Assembly: GCF_016615815.1 (NCBI RefSeq)
Contig: NZ_CP067112.1
Location: forward strand, 1-64,000
Length of the DNA: 64,000 nt
DNA from: Luteimonas sp. MC1572
Lineage (GTDB): Bacteria; Pseudomonadota; Gammaproteobacteria; Xanthomonadales; Xanthomonadaceae
Direction: 5' to 3'
In this document: positions 11,567 to 21,505 of the stretch, one piece after another
Position numbering within the stretch: position 1 is the stretch's first letter
Layout: each line of letters starts with the position of its first letter
The notes under the pieces: generated by a model
Databases searched by the model: none
What the model was told of the DNA's origin: nothing
The model's input: only the letters and a program-made list of their open reading frames with translations
Made by a program: the position numbers and the translations under genes

Positions 11567-12322
11567 TCAGGCGCCGGCGGCGTCCAGGATCGCCAGGTAG
11601 CGCGCGACGGTCGTCGCCAGCCCGTCATGCAATGCCTCGCCGATCAGCGCGTGGCCAATCGACACCTCCTGGACCCCAGGTACTGCCGCCAGGAAATCCC
11701 GCAGGTTGTCCTGGCTGAGATCGTGGCCGGCATTCACGCCTAGTCCGGCGGCCTGCGCGCGCCGCGCGGTGTCGGCACAGCCAGCCAGTTGCGCCGCGGC
11801 GTCGCCGGCGGCGTGGGCCTCGGCAAACGGACCGGTGTACAGCTCGATCCGGTCGGCGCCTGTGGCCGCGGCCGCATCGACATCGCAGCCGGCATCGGCA
11901 AACAGGCTGACGCGGCAGCCGAGTGCCTTCAGTTCGGCGACCAGCGGGCGCAGGCGCAGGCCGTCGCGCGCGAAGTCGAAGCCGTGGTCCGAGGTCACCT
12001 GCCCGTCGTCGTCGGGCACCAGGGTCGCCTGCGCAGGGCGGGCCTCCCGGCACAGCGCGAGGAAACCGGGATAGCCGGGTCGCGGCGCCGCGAACGGATT
12101 GCCCTCGAGGTTGAGCTCGACGCGGCGCTCCCCCGCCAGGGCGGCGAGTGCCATCACGTCGGCGCTGCGCGCGTGGCGCGCATCCGGGCGCGGATGCAGG
12201 GTCAGGCCGTGGGCACCCGCGTCGAGGCAGGCGCGCGCGGCGCGCAGGATGTCGGGCTGGTCACCGCCGCGCGAGTTTCGCAGTACGGCGACCTTGTTGA
12301 GGTTCACGCTGAGCACGGTCAT
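11567..12322 (-). CDS. pdxJ: Pyridoxine 5'-phosphate synthase PdxJ
   Basis: Condenses 1-deoxy-xylulose 5-phosphate with 3-amino-2-oxopropyl phosphate to pyridoxine 5'-phosphate, the last ring-forming step of vitamin B6 synthesis. The 251-aa TIM-barrel protein shows [17 protein letters not shown], the active-site [28 protein letters not shown] and [14 protein letters not shown] 12322 gives the family N-terminus; an upstream in-frame ATG at 12373 adds an unrelated leader. Convergent with the tonB operon. Confidence 0.95.
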   Translation of the reverse strand: MTVLSVNLNKVAVLRNSRGGDQPDILRAARACLDAGAHGLTLHPRPDARHARSADVMALAALAGERRVELNLEGNPFAAPRPGYPGFLALCREARPAQATLVPDDDGQVTSDHGFDFARDGLRLRPLVAELKALGCRVSLFADAGCDVDAAAATGADRIELYTGPFAEAHAAGDAAAQLAGCADTARRAQAAGLGVNAGHDLSQDNLRDFLAAVPGVQEVSIGHALIGEALHDGLATTVARYLAILDAAGA

Positions 12323-12388
12323 GCGCGGCAGGATACCCGGCGGGCGCGATACCGTCCCGCCATGCGCGCGCAACGTCTACCGCGGCGG

Positions 12389-12667
12389 TCAGGCGCCGGT
12401 TGATTCCGGCGCGTCGCCCGCCTGCGCCTGCGCGGCCGCCGCACGCCGTGCGTCAGCCTCTTCACGCAGGCGGCGCAGCTCGACCGGGTCGAGCATCATG
12501 CTGTCGTCGCGGGACTGGTTGCCCACGCGCTGTGCCAGCAGGCCCAGCACCCAGGCGACCACCAGGCCGAGCGCGGCAAGCAGGCAGACCACGGCCAGCG
12601 CCATCGACGCGGTGTTGAGTGCCACGGCGAACGCGGCCACGGCCAGCAGCAGGAACAACCAGGGCAT
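12389..12667 (-). CDS. Small two-helix membrane protein, unknown function
   Basis: A 92-aa protein with two hydrophobic helices (about residues 3-20 and 24-47) and a charged C-terminal tail rich in Arg, Glu and Ala. I recognise no family. It lies on the same strand as the neighbouring phospholipase D gene and pdxJ. Confidence 0.7.
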   Translation of the reverse strand: MPWLFLLLAVAAFAVALNTASMALAVVCLLAALGLVVAWVLGLLAQRVGNQSRDDSMMLDPVELRRLREEADARRAAAAQAQAGDAPESTGA

Positions 12668-12773
12668 GGATCGGCTCCGCCAGGGACAATGGCGGAAGTC
12701 TAACCGCAGCCGGCGTCGCGACCACCGCCGAGGCGCGCCGTCCGGGCGGCCCGTGCCGCCGCCGGTCGCGGCA

Positions 12774-14219
12774 TCAAAGCAGCGGCGACATCAGGCGCGC
12801 CAGCGCTTCGGGCATGCGCGCACCCAGCAGCGAACGCGGCCGCCCGCGGTGCACGCGCGGCGCACTGGCCATCTCGCCTTCGATCAGGGTGGCCAGCTCG
12901 CCGGCGATACCGGCGTCGTCGAACAACACCGAGACCTCGAAGTTCAGCCGGAAGCTGCGATGGTCGAAGTTGGCGCTGCCGATGATCGCCAGGTCATCGT
13001 CGACCAGCAGGGTCTTGCTGTGCAGCATGCGCGGGCCGTACTCGTGCACCTTCACTCCGGCCAGCAGCAGTGCGCCGAAGTACGAGCGCGCAGCCAGGGT
13101 GACCAGTTTCGAGTCGCTGTCGCGCGGCACCAGCAGGCGCACATCCAGGCCGGCCATGGCGGCGGAACTCAGGGCCATCATCGCCGCCTCGCCGGGCACG
13201 AAGTACGGCGTGGTCATCCACACGCGCTTGCGCGCGGCGTGGATGGTGGACACATGCAGGCGGTGGATCGCCTCCCAGGGCGAGTCGGGACCCGAGGTGA
13301 GCACCTGCGCGCGGATCGGCCCGGGTTCCGGTTCGCGCGGGGTTTCACGCGCGACATCGGACAGGAAATCACGGCGGCCGGTGGCATAGGTCCAGTCCTC
13401 CGCGAACACCAGCTGCAGCACGCGCACCACGTCGCCTTCCAGGCGCAGGTGCAGGTCGCGATAGGCATGGTCGCCAAGGCGCTCGTCCTGGGCGTCGGCC
13501 ACGTTCATGCCGCCGGTGTAGGCGACGCGGCCGTCGATCACCACGATCTTGCGGTGCGTGCGCAGGTTGGCCCAGGGCCGGTGCCAGAACTGGCCCAGGC
13601 GCATCGGATGGAACCACGCCACTTCGCCGCCCGCGTCGAGCAGCGGCTTGAAGAACCGTCGCGCGCCGCCGGAGCCCACCGCATCGACCAGCAGGCGCAC
13701 GGCAACGCCGGCACGCGCACGCTCGACGAGCGCGTCGCGCAGCGCCGCCCCGGTCTGGTCCGGCTCGTAGATGTAGTACTCGAGGTGCACGTGGTGCCGC
13801 GCCTCGGCGATGTCGGCCAGCAACGCCTGGTATTTCGCGGCGCCGTCGACCAGCAGGCGCACGTTGCGCGCGGATGAAAGCGGCAGGCCGGTGGTCGCCT
13901 GCGACAGGCGCGCCAGTTCCACGCCATCGACGTGGCCGGCGTCGACGTCGTCCGCCTTGAATCGGCCCCGGCTGCGCGCGCGGCGCAGGCGATGGCGGTG
14001 GATCCGCTGCGGTCCGAACACGTGGTAGACCAGCAGGCCGATGTAGGGCAGCAGCGCCAGGCCCAGCAGCCAGCTCAGCGTGGCCACGGGTTCGCGCTTC
14101 TGCAGGATGATCCAGCCACCCAGCACCAGCAGGTACGCCAGCCAGGCCAGGGCCAGATACACGCCGAGATGCGGAATGGCCAGCAGCGCCTGCCACGCGT
14201 CCCGCAACCAGTCGAACAT
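12774..14219 (-). CDS. Phospholipase D family cardiolipin synthase
   Basis: Makes cardiolipin from phosphatidylglycerol at the inner membrane. The 481-aa protein has two N-terminal membrane helices ([19 protein letters not shown] and [22 protein letters not shown]) and two HKD catalytic motifs: [18 protein letters not shown] and [20 protein letters not shown]. Length and layout match ClsA-type synthases. It is followed (minus strand) by a small membrane protein and pdxJ. Confidence 0.9.
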   Translation of the reverse strand: MFDWLRDAWQALLAIPHLGVYLALAWLAYLLVLGGWIILQKREPVATLSWLLGLALLPYIGLLVYHVFGPQRIHRHRLRRARSRGRFKADDVDAGHVDGVELARLSQATTGLPLSSARNVRLLVDGAAKYQALLADIAEARHHVHLEYYIYEPDQTGAALRDALVERARAGVAVRLLVDAVGSGGARRFFKPLLDAGGEVAWFHPMRLGQFWHRPWANLRTHRKIVVIDGRVAYTGGMNVADAQDERLGDHAYRDLHLRLEGDVVRVLQLVFAEDWTYATGRRDFLSDVARETPREPEPGPIRAQVLTSGPDSPWEAIHRLHVSTIHAARKRVWMTTPYFVPGEAAMMALSSAAMAGLDVRLLVPRDSDSKLVTLAARSYFGALLLAGVKVHEYGPRMLHSKTLLVDDDLAIIGSANFDHRSFRLNFEVSVLFDDAGIAGELATLIEGEMASAPRVHRGRPRSLLGARMPEALARLMSPLL

Positions 14220-14354
14220 CGCATGCCCCCGTTGCGCCGCAGTGGCGCCCGCGCATCAGGCTAGCGACAAGTGCGCCAAGCGCAAGGCGTTGCAGCAGCA
14301 TCGCCTGCCAATTCACCGGCCCTATACGCGGTATCCACGGCGGCTTGCTACCGT

Positions 14355-15230
14355 ATGCGCATGCCGCAGCCACTCCCGCACAACCGGTCCGCGTGCACCG
14401 ACGCCGTGGCCGGCGCGATGCCAGCCGCGGAACCGCGCGACCACGTTGCGCCAACGGCGGACGCCGACCTCGCGCAGCAGCTGGCTGACTCCCGGGCAGA
14501 GCTCGCAGCCACGCAGCGCGATCTCGAGCTGCTGTCGCACGGCGTCTCCCACGACCTGCGCGCGCCGCTGCGCGCGATCGAAGGCTTCGCCGCGCTGCTC
14601 GAGCAGCATGCCGCTGCGGACCTGGACGCCACCGCCCGCGACCACCTCGAACGCGTGCGCGCCGCCGCCGCGCGCATGGCCACGCTGATCGACGGCCTGC
14701 TGGCGCTGTCGCGCGCCGGGCGCACACCGCTCAGCTGCACCGACGTCGATGCCAGCCTGCTCGCGGAGTGGACGCTTGCCGAGCTGCAGGATGCCGACCC
14801 CACGCGCGCGGCCGAGCTGCACGTGCAGCCCGGCATCGTGGTGCGCGCCGACGAGCGCCAGCTGAAGCTGCTGCTGGAGCAGCTGCTGCACAACGCCTGG
14901 AAGTTCTCGCGCAGCCGCGACCGGGTGTCGGTGGCGGTGACTGCGGAACGCGTGGGCGACCATGTGCGCATCTCGGTCGGCGACCACGGCACCGGTTTCG
15001 ATCCCGCGCGCGCCGAACGCATCTTCGAGCCGTTCCAGCGCCTGCACGGCACGGACGAAGGTGGTGGCCACGGGCTCGGCCTGGCCATCGCGCAGCGCAT
15101 CGCCGAACGCCACGGCGCCACGATCACCGTGGACGCGCGCGCCGGCGAGGGCTGCACGTTCCACGTGCTGCTGCCACGAGGCGAAACGCGCATCGACACG
15201 GCCCCCGGCGCACACGGCACCGCGCCATGA
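14355..15230 (+). CDS. Sensor histidine kinase without a membrane sensor domain
   Basis: A 291-aa kinase. A short coiled segment (QQLADSRAELAATQRDLELL) leads into the H-box SHDLRAPLRAIEGF, then the HATPase domain with LLEQLLHNAWKFSR (N box), DHGTGFDP (G1) and GGGHGLGLAIAQRI (G2). No transmembrane or PAS region is visible, so the input is probably cytoplasmic or through a partner. The start is uncertain between ATG 14355 and 14361. The stop overlaps the response regulator start (ATGA). Confidence 0.85.
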   Translation: MRMPQPLPHNRSACTDAVAGAMPAAEPRDHVAPTADADLAQQLADSRAELAATQRDLELLSHGVSHDLRAPLRAIEGFAALLEQHAAADLDATARDHLERVRAAAARMATLIDGLLALSRAGRTPLSCTDVDASLLAEWTLAELQDADPTRAAELHVQPGIVVRADERQLKLLLEQLLHNAWKFSRSRDRVSVAVTAERVGDHVRISVGDHGTGFDPARAERIFEPFQRLHGTDEGGGHGLGLAIAQRIAERHGATITVDARAGEGCTFHVLLPRGETRIDTAPGAHGTAP

Positions 15231-15667
15231 GCACGCGGCCGATCCTGCTGGTCGAAGACAACCCCGACGATGTCGAGCTGACGCGCATCGCGTTCGCCGA
15301 AGCCAACATCGCCAACGCGCTCACCGTGGTCACCGACGGCGCCGCGGCGCTCGACTACCTGTTCGCGCGCGGCGCGCACGCCGGCCGCGACCCTGATGAC
15401 CTGCCGTCGATCGTGCTGCTCGACCTGAACCTGCCGAAGGTCGACGGCCGCGAGGTGCTGCAGGCGATCCGCAGCCACGAGCGCACGCGCAGCCTGCCGG
15501 TGGTGGTGATGACCACCAGCGCGGAGCCGTTCGATGTCGAGGCCAGCTATGCGCTCGGCGCCAACAGCTACATCCGCAAGCCGGTCGATTTCGGCCAGTT
15601 CGTGTGGGCGGTGAAGCAGGTCGGGCTGTACTGGCTGGTGCTCAACCACGGCCGCGAGCCGCACTGA
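15227..15667 (+). CDS. Single-domain response regulator (CheY/Rcp1 type)
   Basis: A 146-aa receiver domain only. It has the acidic pocket LVEDNPDD, the phosphoacceptor Asp in LLDLNLPKVDG, the Thr switch VVMTTS, and Lys in SYIRKPVDF. It overlaps the kinase stop by ATGA, so the two are translationally coupled and surely partners. Similar stand-alone regulators accompany phytochrome or short kinases; no output domain is present. Confidence 0.9.
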   Translation: MSTRPILLVEDNPDDVELTRIAFAEANIANALTVVTDGAAALDYLFARGAHAGRDPDDLPSIVLLDLNLPKVDGREVLQAIRSHERTRSLPVVVMTTSAEPFDVEASYALGANSYIRKPVDFGQFVWAVKQVGLYWLVLNHGREPH

Positions 15668-15682
15668 GCAGGCACCGCGGCG

Positions 15683-16390
15683 TTACGTGCCGGCGGGGAA
15701 CAGGGCTTCCGCGCGCTGGAACAGGATCCAGCTGGTGGCGATGAACTTGTCGCCGCCCGCCGGCCGGTTGCCGCGATGGGTGTGGGTGAACGCGGTCGGC
15801 GCGATCAGCAGGTCGCCGGTGCGCGGCGCCACCTTGCGCTCCTGGAACAGGAACTCGGTTTCGCCCGCGTCGTAGCCGTCGTTGAGGTAGATCGTCCACA
15901 GCAGGTGGCGGTGCAGGGTTTCGCACGGCGCGTCGCGCGGGTACAGCTCGCAGTGCCAGTAGGGATAGCCGCCTTCGTCGGCGCGGTACCACTGCAGGTT
16001 CACGCTGCCCGGGCGCAGGCAGGTCATCGCCAGCCGGCCCAGCGCCGCATCGTCCATGGCGGCGATGTCGTCGGCCGCAAGCCGGCGCAGCGCGCCGTCC
16101 TCCCCCGGCTGCTGCAGCATCAGCGGCGCGATCAGCGCCTGCGGGTAGCGCCGCAGGTACGCGAGCAGGCCGCCGTACACCGCGACATTGAGCGCCTGCT
16201 CCACGTCCGCCCAGTCGGGACGTCCCGTCAGCGCGATGTCGCGACTTTTCTTCAGCTCGGGAAACACGCCGCTGCCGACGCGCCCCGGCTGCAGCGCGTC
16301 GCTGGCGCGGATGCGTTCGACGATCGCCGCGCAGGTCGCGGCATCCAGCGCGCCGGGGGTGACCTCGATGAAGTCGTGGGTGGCGCCCAT
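15683..16390 (-). CDS. PKHD-type / 2-oxoglutarate and Fe(II)-dependent hydroxylase
   Basis: A 235-aa double-stranded beta-helix dioxygenase. The iron-binding candidates are H-x-E in YPYWHCELYP and the distal His in FTHTHRGNRP, whose Arg would bind 2-oxoglutarate. The substrate is unknown; related proteins hydroxylate prolyl residues or are linked to iron uptake. It converges on the response regulator and lies just after fbp on the same strand. Confidence 0.8.
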   Translation of the reverse strand: MGATHDFIEVTPGALDAATCAAIVERIRASDALQPGRVGSGVFPELKKSRDIALTGRPDWADVEQALNVAVYGGLLAYLRRYPQALIAPLMLQQPGEDGALRRLAADDIAAMDDAALGRLAMTCLRPGSVNLQWYRADEGGYPYWHCELYPRDAPCETLHRHLLWTIYLNDGYDAGETEFLFQERKVAPRTGDLLIAPTAFTHTHRGNRPAGGDKFIATSWILFQRAEALFPAGT

Positions 16391-16414
16391 CGCCGCGTCA
16401 GCCGATCGCGGAAG

Positions 16415-17473
16415 TCATGCGGTGGTCGCGACCGCGTTCGCGGCGTCGTGCTCGCGATGCTGGCGCGTGGCCAACTCGACCTCGGCCTTCGACCCCAGGA
16501 ACACCGGCACGCGCTGGTGCAGCGTGGTCGGCGCGATGTCGAGGATGCGGCCGCGGCCATCGGTGGCGGCGCCGCCGGCCTGCTCCACCAGCATCGCCAT
16601 CGGGTTGGCCTCGTACATCAGCCGCAGCTTGCCCGGCTTGCCCGGGTCCTTGCGGTCCCAGGGATAGATGAAGATGCCGCCGCGGGTGAGGATGCGGTGC
16701 ACGTCCGCGACCATCGACGCCACCCAGCGCATGTTGAAGTCCTTGCCGCGCGGGCCTTCGCGGCCGGCCAGCAGTTCCTCCACGTAGCCCTGCATCGCCG
16801 GCTCCCAGTGGCGCTGGTTGGACATGTTGATGGCGAACTCGCGGGTCTCGCCCGGGATGCGGATGTCGCTGCGGGTCTGCACGAATGCGCCCTGCTCGCG
16901 GTCCAGCGTGAACGCATGCGTCCCTTGGCCGATGGTCAGCACCAGCGTGGTCTGCGGGCCGTACACGCAGTAGCCGGCGGCGACCTGCGCGGTGCCCGGC
17001 TGCAGGAAGTGCTCGTCGCCGACCGTCTCCACGTTTTCCGGGCAGCGCAGCACCGAAAAGATGGTGCCCACCGACACGTTGACGTCGATGTTGCTGGAGC
17101 CGTCCAGCGGATCGAACAGCAGCAGGTAGGCGCCACGCGGATACGCGTCCGGGATCGGCTGGCAGTGCTCCATCTCTTCCGAAGCGCAGGCGGCGAGATG
17201 GCCGCCCCAGGCATTGGCCTCGAGCAGGATCTCGTTGGACAGCACGTCCAGCTTCTTCTGCGCCTCGCCCTGCACGTTGACGCTGTCGCCGCCCGCGGCC
17301 GAGACCGCATCGCCCAGCACCCCGCCAAGCGCGCCGCGCCCGACCGCCACCGAGATCGACTTGCAGGCGCGCGCCACCACCTCGATCAAGAGCCGCAGGT
17401 CGGGCTCGATGTGCCCGGCGCGCTGCGCCTCGATCAGGTGGCGGGTGAGGGAAACGGGACCGGAAGCAGCCAT
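16415..17473 (-). CDS. fbp: Fructose-1,6-bisphosphatase class I
   Basis: Gluconeogenic enzyme that hydrolyses fructose 1,6-bisphosphate to fructose 6-phosphate. The 352-aa protein shows ASEEMEH, the metal-binding [25 protein letters not shown], the substrate-binding region [13 protein letters not shown] and [22 protein letters not shown] 17473 ([17 protein letters not shown]) matches the family N-terminus; the frame stays open upstream. Confidence 0.95.
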   Translation of the reverse strand: MAASGPVSLTRHLIEAQRAGHIEPDLRLLIEVVARACKSISVAVGRGALGGVLGDAVSAAGGDSVNVQGEAQKKLDVLSNEILLEANAWGGHLAACASEEMEHCQPIPDAYPRGAYLLLFDPLDGSSNIDVNVSVGTIFSVLRCPENVETVGDEHFLQPGTAQVAAGYCVYGPQTTLVLTIGQGTHAFTLDREQGAFVQTRSDIRIPGETREFAINMSNQRHWEPAMQGYVEELLAGREGPRGKDFNMRWVASMVADVHRILTRGGIFIYPWDRKDPGKPGKLRLMYEANPMAMLVEQAGGAATDGRGRILDIAPTTLHQRVPVFLGSKAEVELATRQHREHDAANAVATTA

Positions 17474-17562
17474 GGCGTGACGATTCTCGACGACGGACCA
17501 GCGCGCATTGTCGCCCAAGGGCGGCGCGGCTGCAGGCCGGGCGTCGCGGTCGAGGCGTGCCG

Positions 17563-19695
17563 CTAGCGCCGGTCGAACTCCCATTCGAACCCGAGCAGCC
17601 AGCCGCGTCCGCCGCCCGGCTCGTAGAACCGGCCGTTGCCTTCGTTGACGATCACCGAGCCGACATGCTCGCGGTCGAGCAGGTTGTCGACGCGCGCGAA
17701 CACGCGCACCGGGCCGGCCGCCGTCGGCCAGCGCCGCGAGGCCTCGACGTGCAGCAGGCCGTAACCGGCTGCCGACTCGCTGCCGGCATCGTTGACCATC
17801 ACGTCGCCCATGGCCTCGGCCTCGAACGCCGCGCTCCACGGACCACCCTGCCACTGCAGGCGCGCGAAGGCGTGGCGCTCGGGCACGCCGGGGATGCGGC
17901 CGGCCATGTCCGTGCCACCGCCCGCCGCCGCGCCGCCGCGGAATTCCGCTTCCAGCTGCGTCGCCGCCAGCTGCAGGTCCCAGGCGTCACCCAGAGGCTG
18001 CAGCAACGCCAGCTCCACGCCCTGGCGGCGCGCACTGCCGGCGTTGCGGTAGCTGCTGCGCCCCGCGACATTCGTGGCCACCGCGATCTCGTCATCGGTG
18101 TCGGCGCGGAACAGCGCCGCCTCGAGCAGGCCACCGGTGGGCGTGCGCCACTTCAGGCCGAGCTCGTGGTTGTCGCTGACCGCCGGGCGCAGCCCGAAGG
18201 CGAGGCCCGCGCCGCCATCGCTGCGGTACGACAGCTCGTTGAAGGTCGGCGTCTCGAAGCCGCGTCCGACCGAGGCGTACAGCCGCAGGTGCTCCGACGG
18301 CGCGAAGGTGATGCCGGCCACCGGCGAGGTTTCCGCATAGTCCACGCGCCCGCTGTCGTCCGGATTGCCTTCGGCGACGTAGCGATCGCTCGAGGTGAAG
18401 CCGACCTCGCTGTGGCGTGCACCCAGCAGCAGCGACCAGCGCGGCGCGAACTGCCACCAGGCCTGCGCGTAGAGATCATCGGTCTCCACCTCGTTGCGCT
18501 CGTCGCGACGCAGCGCACCGCGCACGCCGAGCGCGTCGCCGACGAAGTTCTCGAAGCCGCGCCGCCGCTGCCGCTGGCGCTCGCCGCTGGCACCCGCCGA
18601 GAGCTCCAGCGGTCGCGCGGCCAGGCTGCCGCTCCACGACCAGCGCGCATCGAAGCCCGCGTAGCGGTTGTCGAGATCGATCACCCCGCCCGAATGCAGC
18701 GGATTGCGCTGCGGCGCCGCCGGGATCGGCAGCACCTGCATCACCTCGCGGTCGCCGCCCCAGGCCGAGAGGCGCAGCGCGTGCGCATCACCCAACCCGT
18801 GCTCGTAGATCGCGCCGCCCTGCGACTGGCGCACGCTCTTGCGCGTGTCGAAGACGTAGGCATTGGCCACCGCCTGCCGCGGATCGTCGCGCATCTGCGC
18901 CGCGGTCAGCCCGAGCGGATCCTGCGCCTCGGGGATGTCGACGTGGTTGAGGACGAACGTGAGCTTGCGGCGCCCGCCCAAGTCTACGCCCAGCTTGAGG
19001 TTGGCCACGTCGCGCCGCGCCGCCGAATGGTCGCGCCAGCCGTCGGTATCCAGGCGCGAGACCGCGAAGTTGTAGCCGACGATGTCGTTGCCGCCAAGCA
19101 GCCGCGCCGCGCCGGTCCACGTGCCGTCGCTGCCGACCGTCGCCCGCAGCCGCCACGGATCGCCGGCCTGCCCGTCGGCGCTGTGGATCGACACCACGCC
19201 GCCCGACGAGTTGCCGTGCAGCGCCGAGAACGGACCACGCAGCACCTCGATGCGCTCCGCGCCGGCAAGGCTGAAGTGCGACAGCTGGCCCTGGCCATCC
19301 GGCATCGACGCCGGAATGCCGTCCGCATACAGCCGCAGTCCGCGCACCCCGAACGTCGCGCGCGCGCCGAAGCCGCGGATCGACAGCTGCGTGTCCTGCG
19401 CCAGGTTCTGCCGGTCACGCGCGAGCAGGCCCGGGATGCCACGCAGCACCTCGGAGACATCGGCGCTGGCGTTGGAGCGCTCGCCGGAGAGATCCACCGT
19501 GGCCGTGGAGGCGGGCGTGTCGAAGGCTGGCACCGTGCGCAGCCGGGTGGCTTCGACGATGACGCGGTCGAGGGTGGTGGGGGAGGCAGCCTCAGGCTGC
19601 CGAGGGCTGTCGGCCGGCGCGGCATGGGCGACGGCGGGGACGACGAGGGCAAGCGCAAGCGCCCGCGCGAGGGCGGAAAGCAGGGGAGAAGTCAT
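17563..19695 (-). CDS. TonB-dependent outer-membrane receptor
   Basis: A 710-aa beta-barrel receptor that imports a substrate across the outer membrane using TonB energy. It has a Sec signal ([17 protein letters not shown]), a TonB-box-like start ([12 protein letters not shown]), a plug domain ([34 protein letters not shown]) and a C-terminal barrel ending [11 protein letters not shown]. The substrate cannot be read from the sequence. Start at 19695 gives the signal peptide; upstream codons are unconserved. Confidence 0.9.
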   Translation of the reverse strand: MTSPLLSALARALALALVVPAVAHAAPADSPRQPEAASPTTLDRVIVEATRLRTVPAFDTPASTATVDLSGERSNASADVSEVLRGIPGLLARDRQNLAQDTQLSIRGFGARATFGVRGLRLYADGIPASMPDGQGQLSHFSLAGAERIEVLRGPFSALHGNSSGGVVSIHSADGQAGDPWRLRATVGSDGTWTGAARLLGGNDIVGYNFAVSRLDTDGWRDHSAARRDVANLKLGVDLGGRRKLTFVLNHVDIPEAQDPLGLTAAQMRDDPRQAVANAYVFDTRKSVRQSQGGAIYEHGLGDAHALRLSAWGGDREVMQVLPIPAAPQRNPLHSGGVIDLDNRYAGFDARWSWSGSLAARPLELSAGASGERQRQRRRGFENFVGDALGVRGALRRDERNEVETDDLYAQAWWQFAPRWSLLLGARHSEVGFTSSDRYVAEGNPDDSGRVDYAETSPVAGITFAPSEHLRLYASVGRGFETPTFNELSYRSDGGAGLAFGLRPAVSDNHELGLKWRTPTGGLLEAALFRADTDDEIAVATNVAGRSSYRNAGSARRQGVELALLQPLGDAWDLQLAATQLEAEFRGGAAAGGGTDMAGRIPGVPERHAFARLQWQGGPWSAAFEAEAMGDVMVNDAGSESAAGYGLLHVEASRRWPTAAGPVRVFARVDNLLDREHVGSVIVNEGNGRFYEPGGGRGWLLGFEWEFDRR

Positions 19696-19816
19696 CCGCG
19701 TATTGTCCCCCGCGCAGGCGTGCACGGCGGGTCGGGGGACGGAACACTGCGGAACGGACGCTCCGTCGGGAGCGTGGGTGCCTGTGCCGCGCCCGGCAGG
19801 TCGCCGGGCGACGCCC

Positions 19817-20713
19817 TCAGGCGTCGGCGTCGGTCGGCCAGCCCTCGCCGGTGCCGCGCTGGAGCACGGTGTCGGTCTCGAGCACCGTGCCGGCCGGAAT
19901 CGCGTCCTGGGTGGCCAGGCGCGCATAGACCGGCGTGAAGTCCGGCCGCGTCGCGTCCATCAGCTGCTCGAAGCTGTCGATGACGAAATAGGTCTTCTGG
20001 TAGCTGTCGATGCGGTAGCGCGTGCGCATCACCCGCTCCAGGTCGAAGCCGATGCGGTTGGGCGCCGCCGACTCCAGCGCATGCACCGACTCCCCGCTCG
20101 ATGACACGATGCCGCTGCCGTAGATGCGCAGGCCGTCGGCCTCGCGGATCAGCCCGAACTCGACCGTGTACCAGTACAGCCGCGTCAGGTTCTGCAGCGC
20201 ATCCGGCCCGATCGCGTGCGCCTTCACCCCGCCGCGCCCGTAGGCGGCCATGTAGTCGGCGAACACCGGGTTCATCAGCAGCGGCACGTGGCCGAACAGA
20301 TCGTGGAACAGGTCCGGCTCCTCGATGTAGTCGAGCTGGTCCGGCCGGCGGATCCACCACGTCACCGGGAAGCGCCGGTTGGCCAAGTGCTCGAAGAAAT
20401 CGAGCTCCGGCAGCAGGCCCTCCACGCCGATCAACGTCCAACCGGTCGCCTTCTCAAGCACCGCGTTCAACTGCGCGTAGCGCGGAATACGGTCCGGCGT
20501 CATGCCCATCGCATCCTGCGCACGCAGGAACTCGCTGCTGGCGCGGCCGACCAGCAGCTCGCGCTGGCGCGCGTAGAGCGTGGCCCACGTGGCGTGGTCG
20601 TCGGCGGAATAGTCGTCCCACGGCTGCTCGACGATGCCCGTCGCGTACACCGGCACCTTGCCCTTGTCGGTGTGCAGGTTCTCGACGCGGCGCGGCTGGG
20701 ACTGGCTGGACAT
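19817..20713 (-). CDS. phhA: Phenylalanine-4-hydroxylase
   Basis: Converts phenylalanine to tyrosine using tetrahydropterin and iron. The 298-aa protein has the iron-ligand motif HDLFGHVPLL and the Glu ligand in WYTVEFGLI. ATG 20713 (MSSQSQPRRVENLHTDKG) gives the usual bacterial length. The Lrp/AsnC gene is divergent across a 311-bp gap, a common arrangement for this gene and its regulator. Confidence 0.94.
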   Translation of the reverse strand: MSSQSQPRRVENLHTDKGKVPVYATGIVEQPWDDYSADDHATWATLYARQRELLVGRASSEFLRAQDAMGMTPDRIPRYAQLNAVLEKATGWTLIGVEGLLPELDFFEHLANRRFPVTWWIRRPDQLDYIEEPDLFHDLFGHVPLLMNPVFADYMAAYGRGGVKAHAIGPDALQNLTRLYWYTVEFGLIREADGLRIYGSGIVSSSGESVHALESAAPNRIGFDLERVMRTRYRIDSYQKTYFVIDSFEQLMDATRPDFTPVYARLATQDAIPAGTVLETDTVLQRGTGEGWPTDADA

Positions 20714-21024
20714 GGCGGACTCCTGGCGGCACGGCAGATGCAGGGCCGGCGCGAAAGACGGTGAAAAAGGCACGACCTGAAAGACTCTAGCGCCGAAACC
20801 CCGCAACATGGTTGTGTCTGTTGCGTCATAATGCGGCTTCCGTGCAACAATCAACCGTGTGTAGCGTTGTCGCTGCAACAACAGAGAGCCTGCGGCAAGG
20901 TGAGCGCTCGAATGGCGGTGCGCTGGCTCGGCATCCGACACCACGGCAGCCTTCGCCGGCGCAGGCCCGAGTCCGACGCCGGCCCGCACCGCCACCGTCG
21001 CCCACGGCCTTACGGAGCCGACCC
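20714..21024. promoter_or_regulatory. phhA-lrp divergent control region
   Basis: A 311-bp gap with four copies of GCAACA: at 20803-20808, 20844-20849 and 20875-20880 on plus, and 20819-20824 on minus. The last two plus copies lie in TGCAACAA repeats 31 bp apart, about three helical turns. This is a candidate operator for the adjacent Lrp/AsnC protein. No other gene is convincing here. Confidence 0.45.
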
Positions 21025-21501
21025 ATGCCCACCGCCGACCTCGACCGCATCGACCTGCAACTGCTCGCCGAACTGCAGACCCGCGGCCGCTTGAGCAACA
21101 CCGAGCTGGCCGAACGCGTGCACCTCTCGCCCTCCGCCTGCCTGCGGCGCGTGCAACGGCTGGAGCGCGACGGCGTGATTGCCGGCTACCACGCGCACGT
21201 CGACCCCGAACACCTGGGCCTCGGCCTCGCGGCCTTCGTGCGCATCCGCCTGAAGCGCCACGACGCCCCATCGGTGGCCGCCTTCGCCAGCGCCGTCAAC
21301 GCCTGGGACGAAGTGGTCGCGTGCCACGCCCTCACCGGCGACATGGACTACCTGCTGCAGATCGCCGTGCGCGACCTGGAACATTTCTCGCGTTTCCTGC
21401 TGGACCGCCTCCTCGGCCAACCCGGCGTGGGCGACGTGAACTCGAGCTTCGTGCTGCGCACGGTGAAGGCGTTCCGGGGGCTGCCGCTGCCGCGTGGGTG
21501 A
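21025..21501 (+). CDS. Lrp/AsnC family transcriptional regulator
   Basis: A 158-aa regulator with an N-terminal helix-turn-helix (DRIDLQLLAELQTRGRLS, LSPSACLRRVQRLERDGVI) and a C-terminal RAM/AsnC ligand domain (VACHALTGDMDYLLQI, FLLDRLLGQPGVGDVNSSFVL). It is divergent from phhA and probably controls it in response to aromatic amino acids. The frame is open upstream, but ATG 21025 starts the conserved domain. Confidence 0.9.
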   Translation: MPTADLDRIDLQLLAELQTRGRLSNTELAERVHLSPSACLRRVQRLERDGVIAGYHAHVDPEHLGLGLAAFVRIRLKRHDAPSVAAFASAVNAWDEVVACHALTGDMDYLLQIAVRDLEHFSRFLLDRLLGQPGVGDVNSSFVLRTVKAFRGLPLPRG

Positions 21502-21505
21502 AGCG

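Noticed and set aside
13369..14727. 452-codon minus frame overlapping the cardiolipin synthase gene
   Set aside because: Different register of the same strand; Arg/Ala-rich nonsense, while the synthase frame has both HKD motifs.
15160..15176. Fourth parS site in the histidine kinase gene (CGTTCCACGTGCTG)
   Set aside because: Only the left half matches the palindrome.
15776..17566. 596-codon plus frame across the dioxygenase and fbp genes
   Set aside because: Antisense shadow spanning two well-supported genes.
17557..19938. 793-codon plus-strand frame opposite the TonB-dependent receptor
   Set aside because: Shadow of the receptor gene, with Arg/Ala/Val-rich low-complexity translation and no start context.
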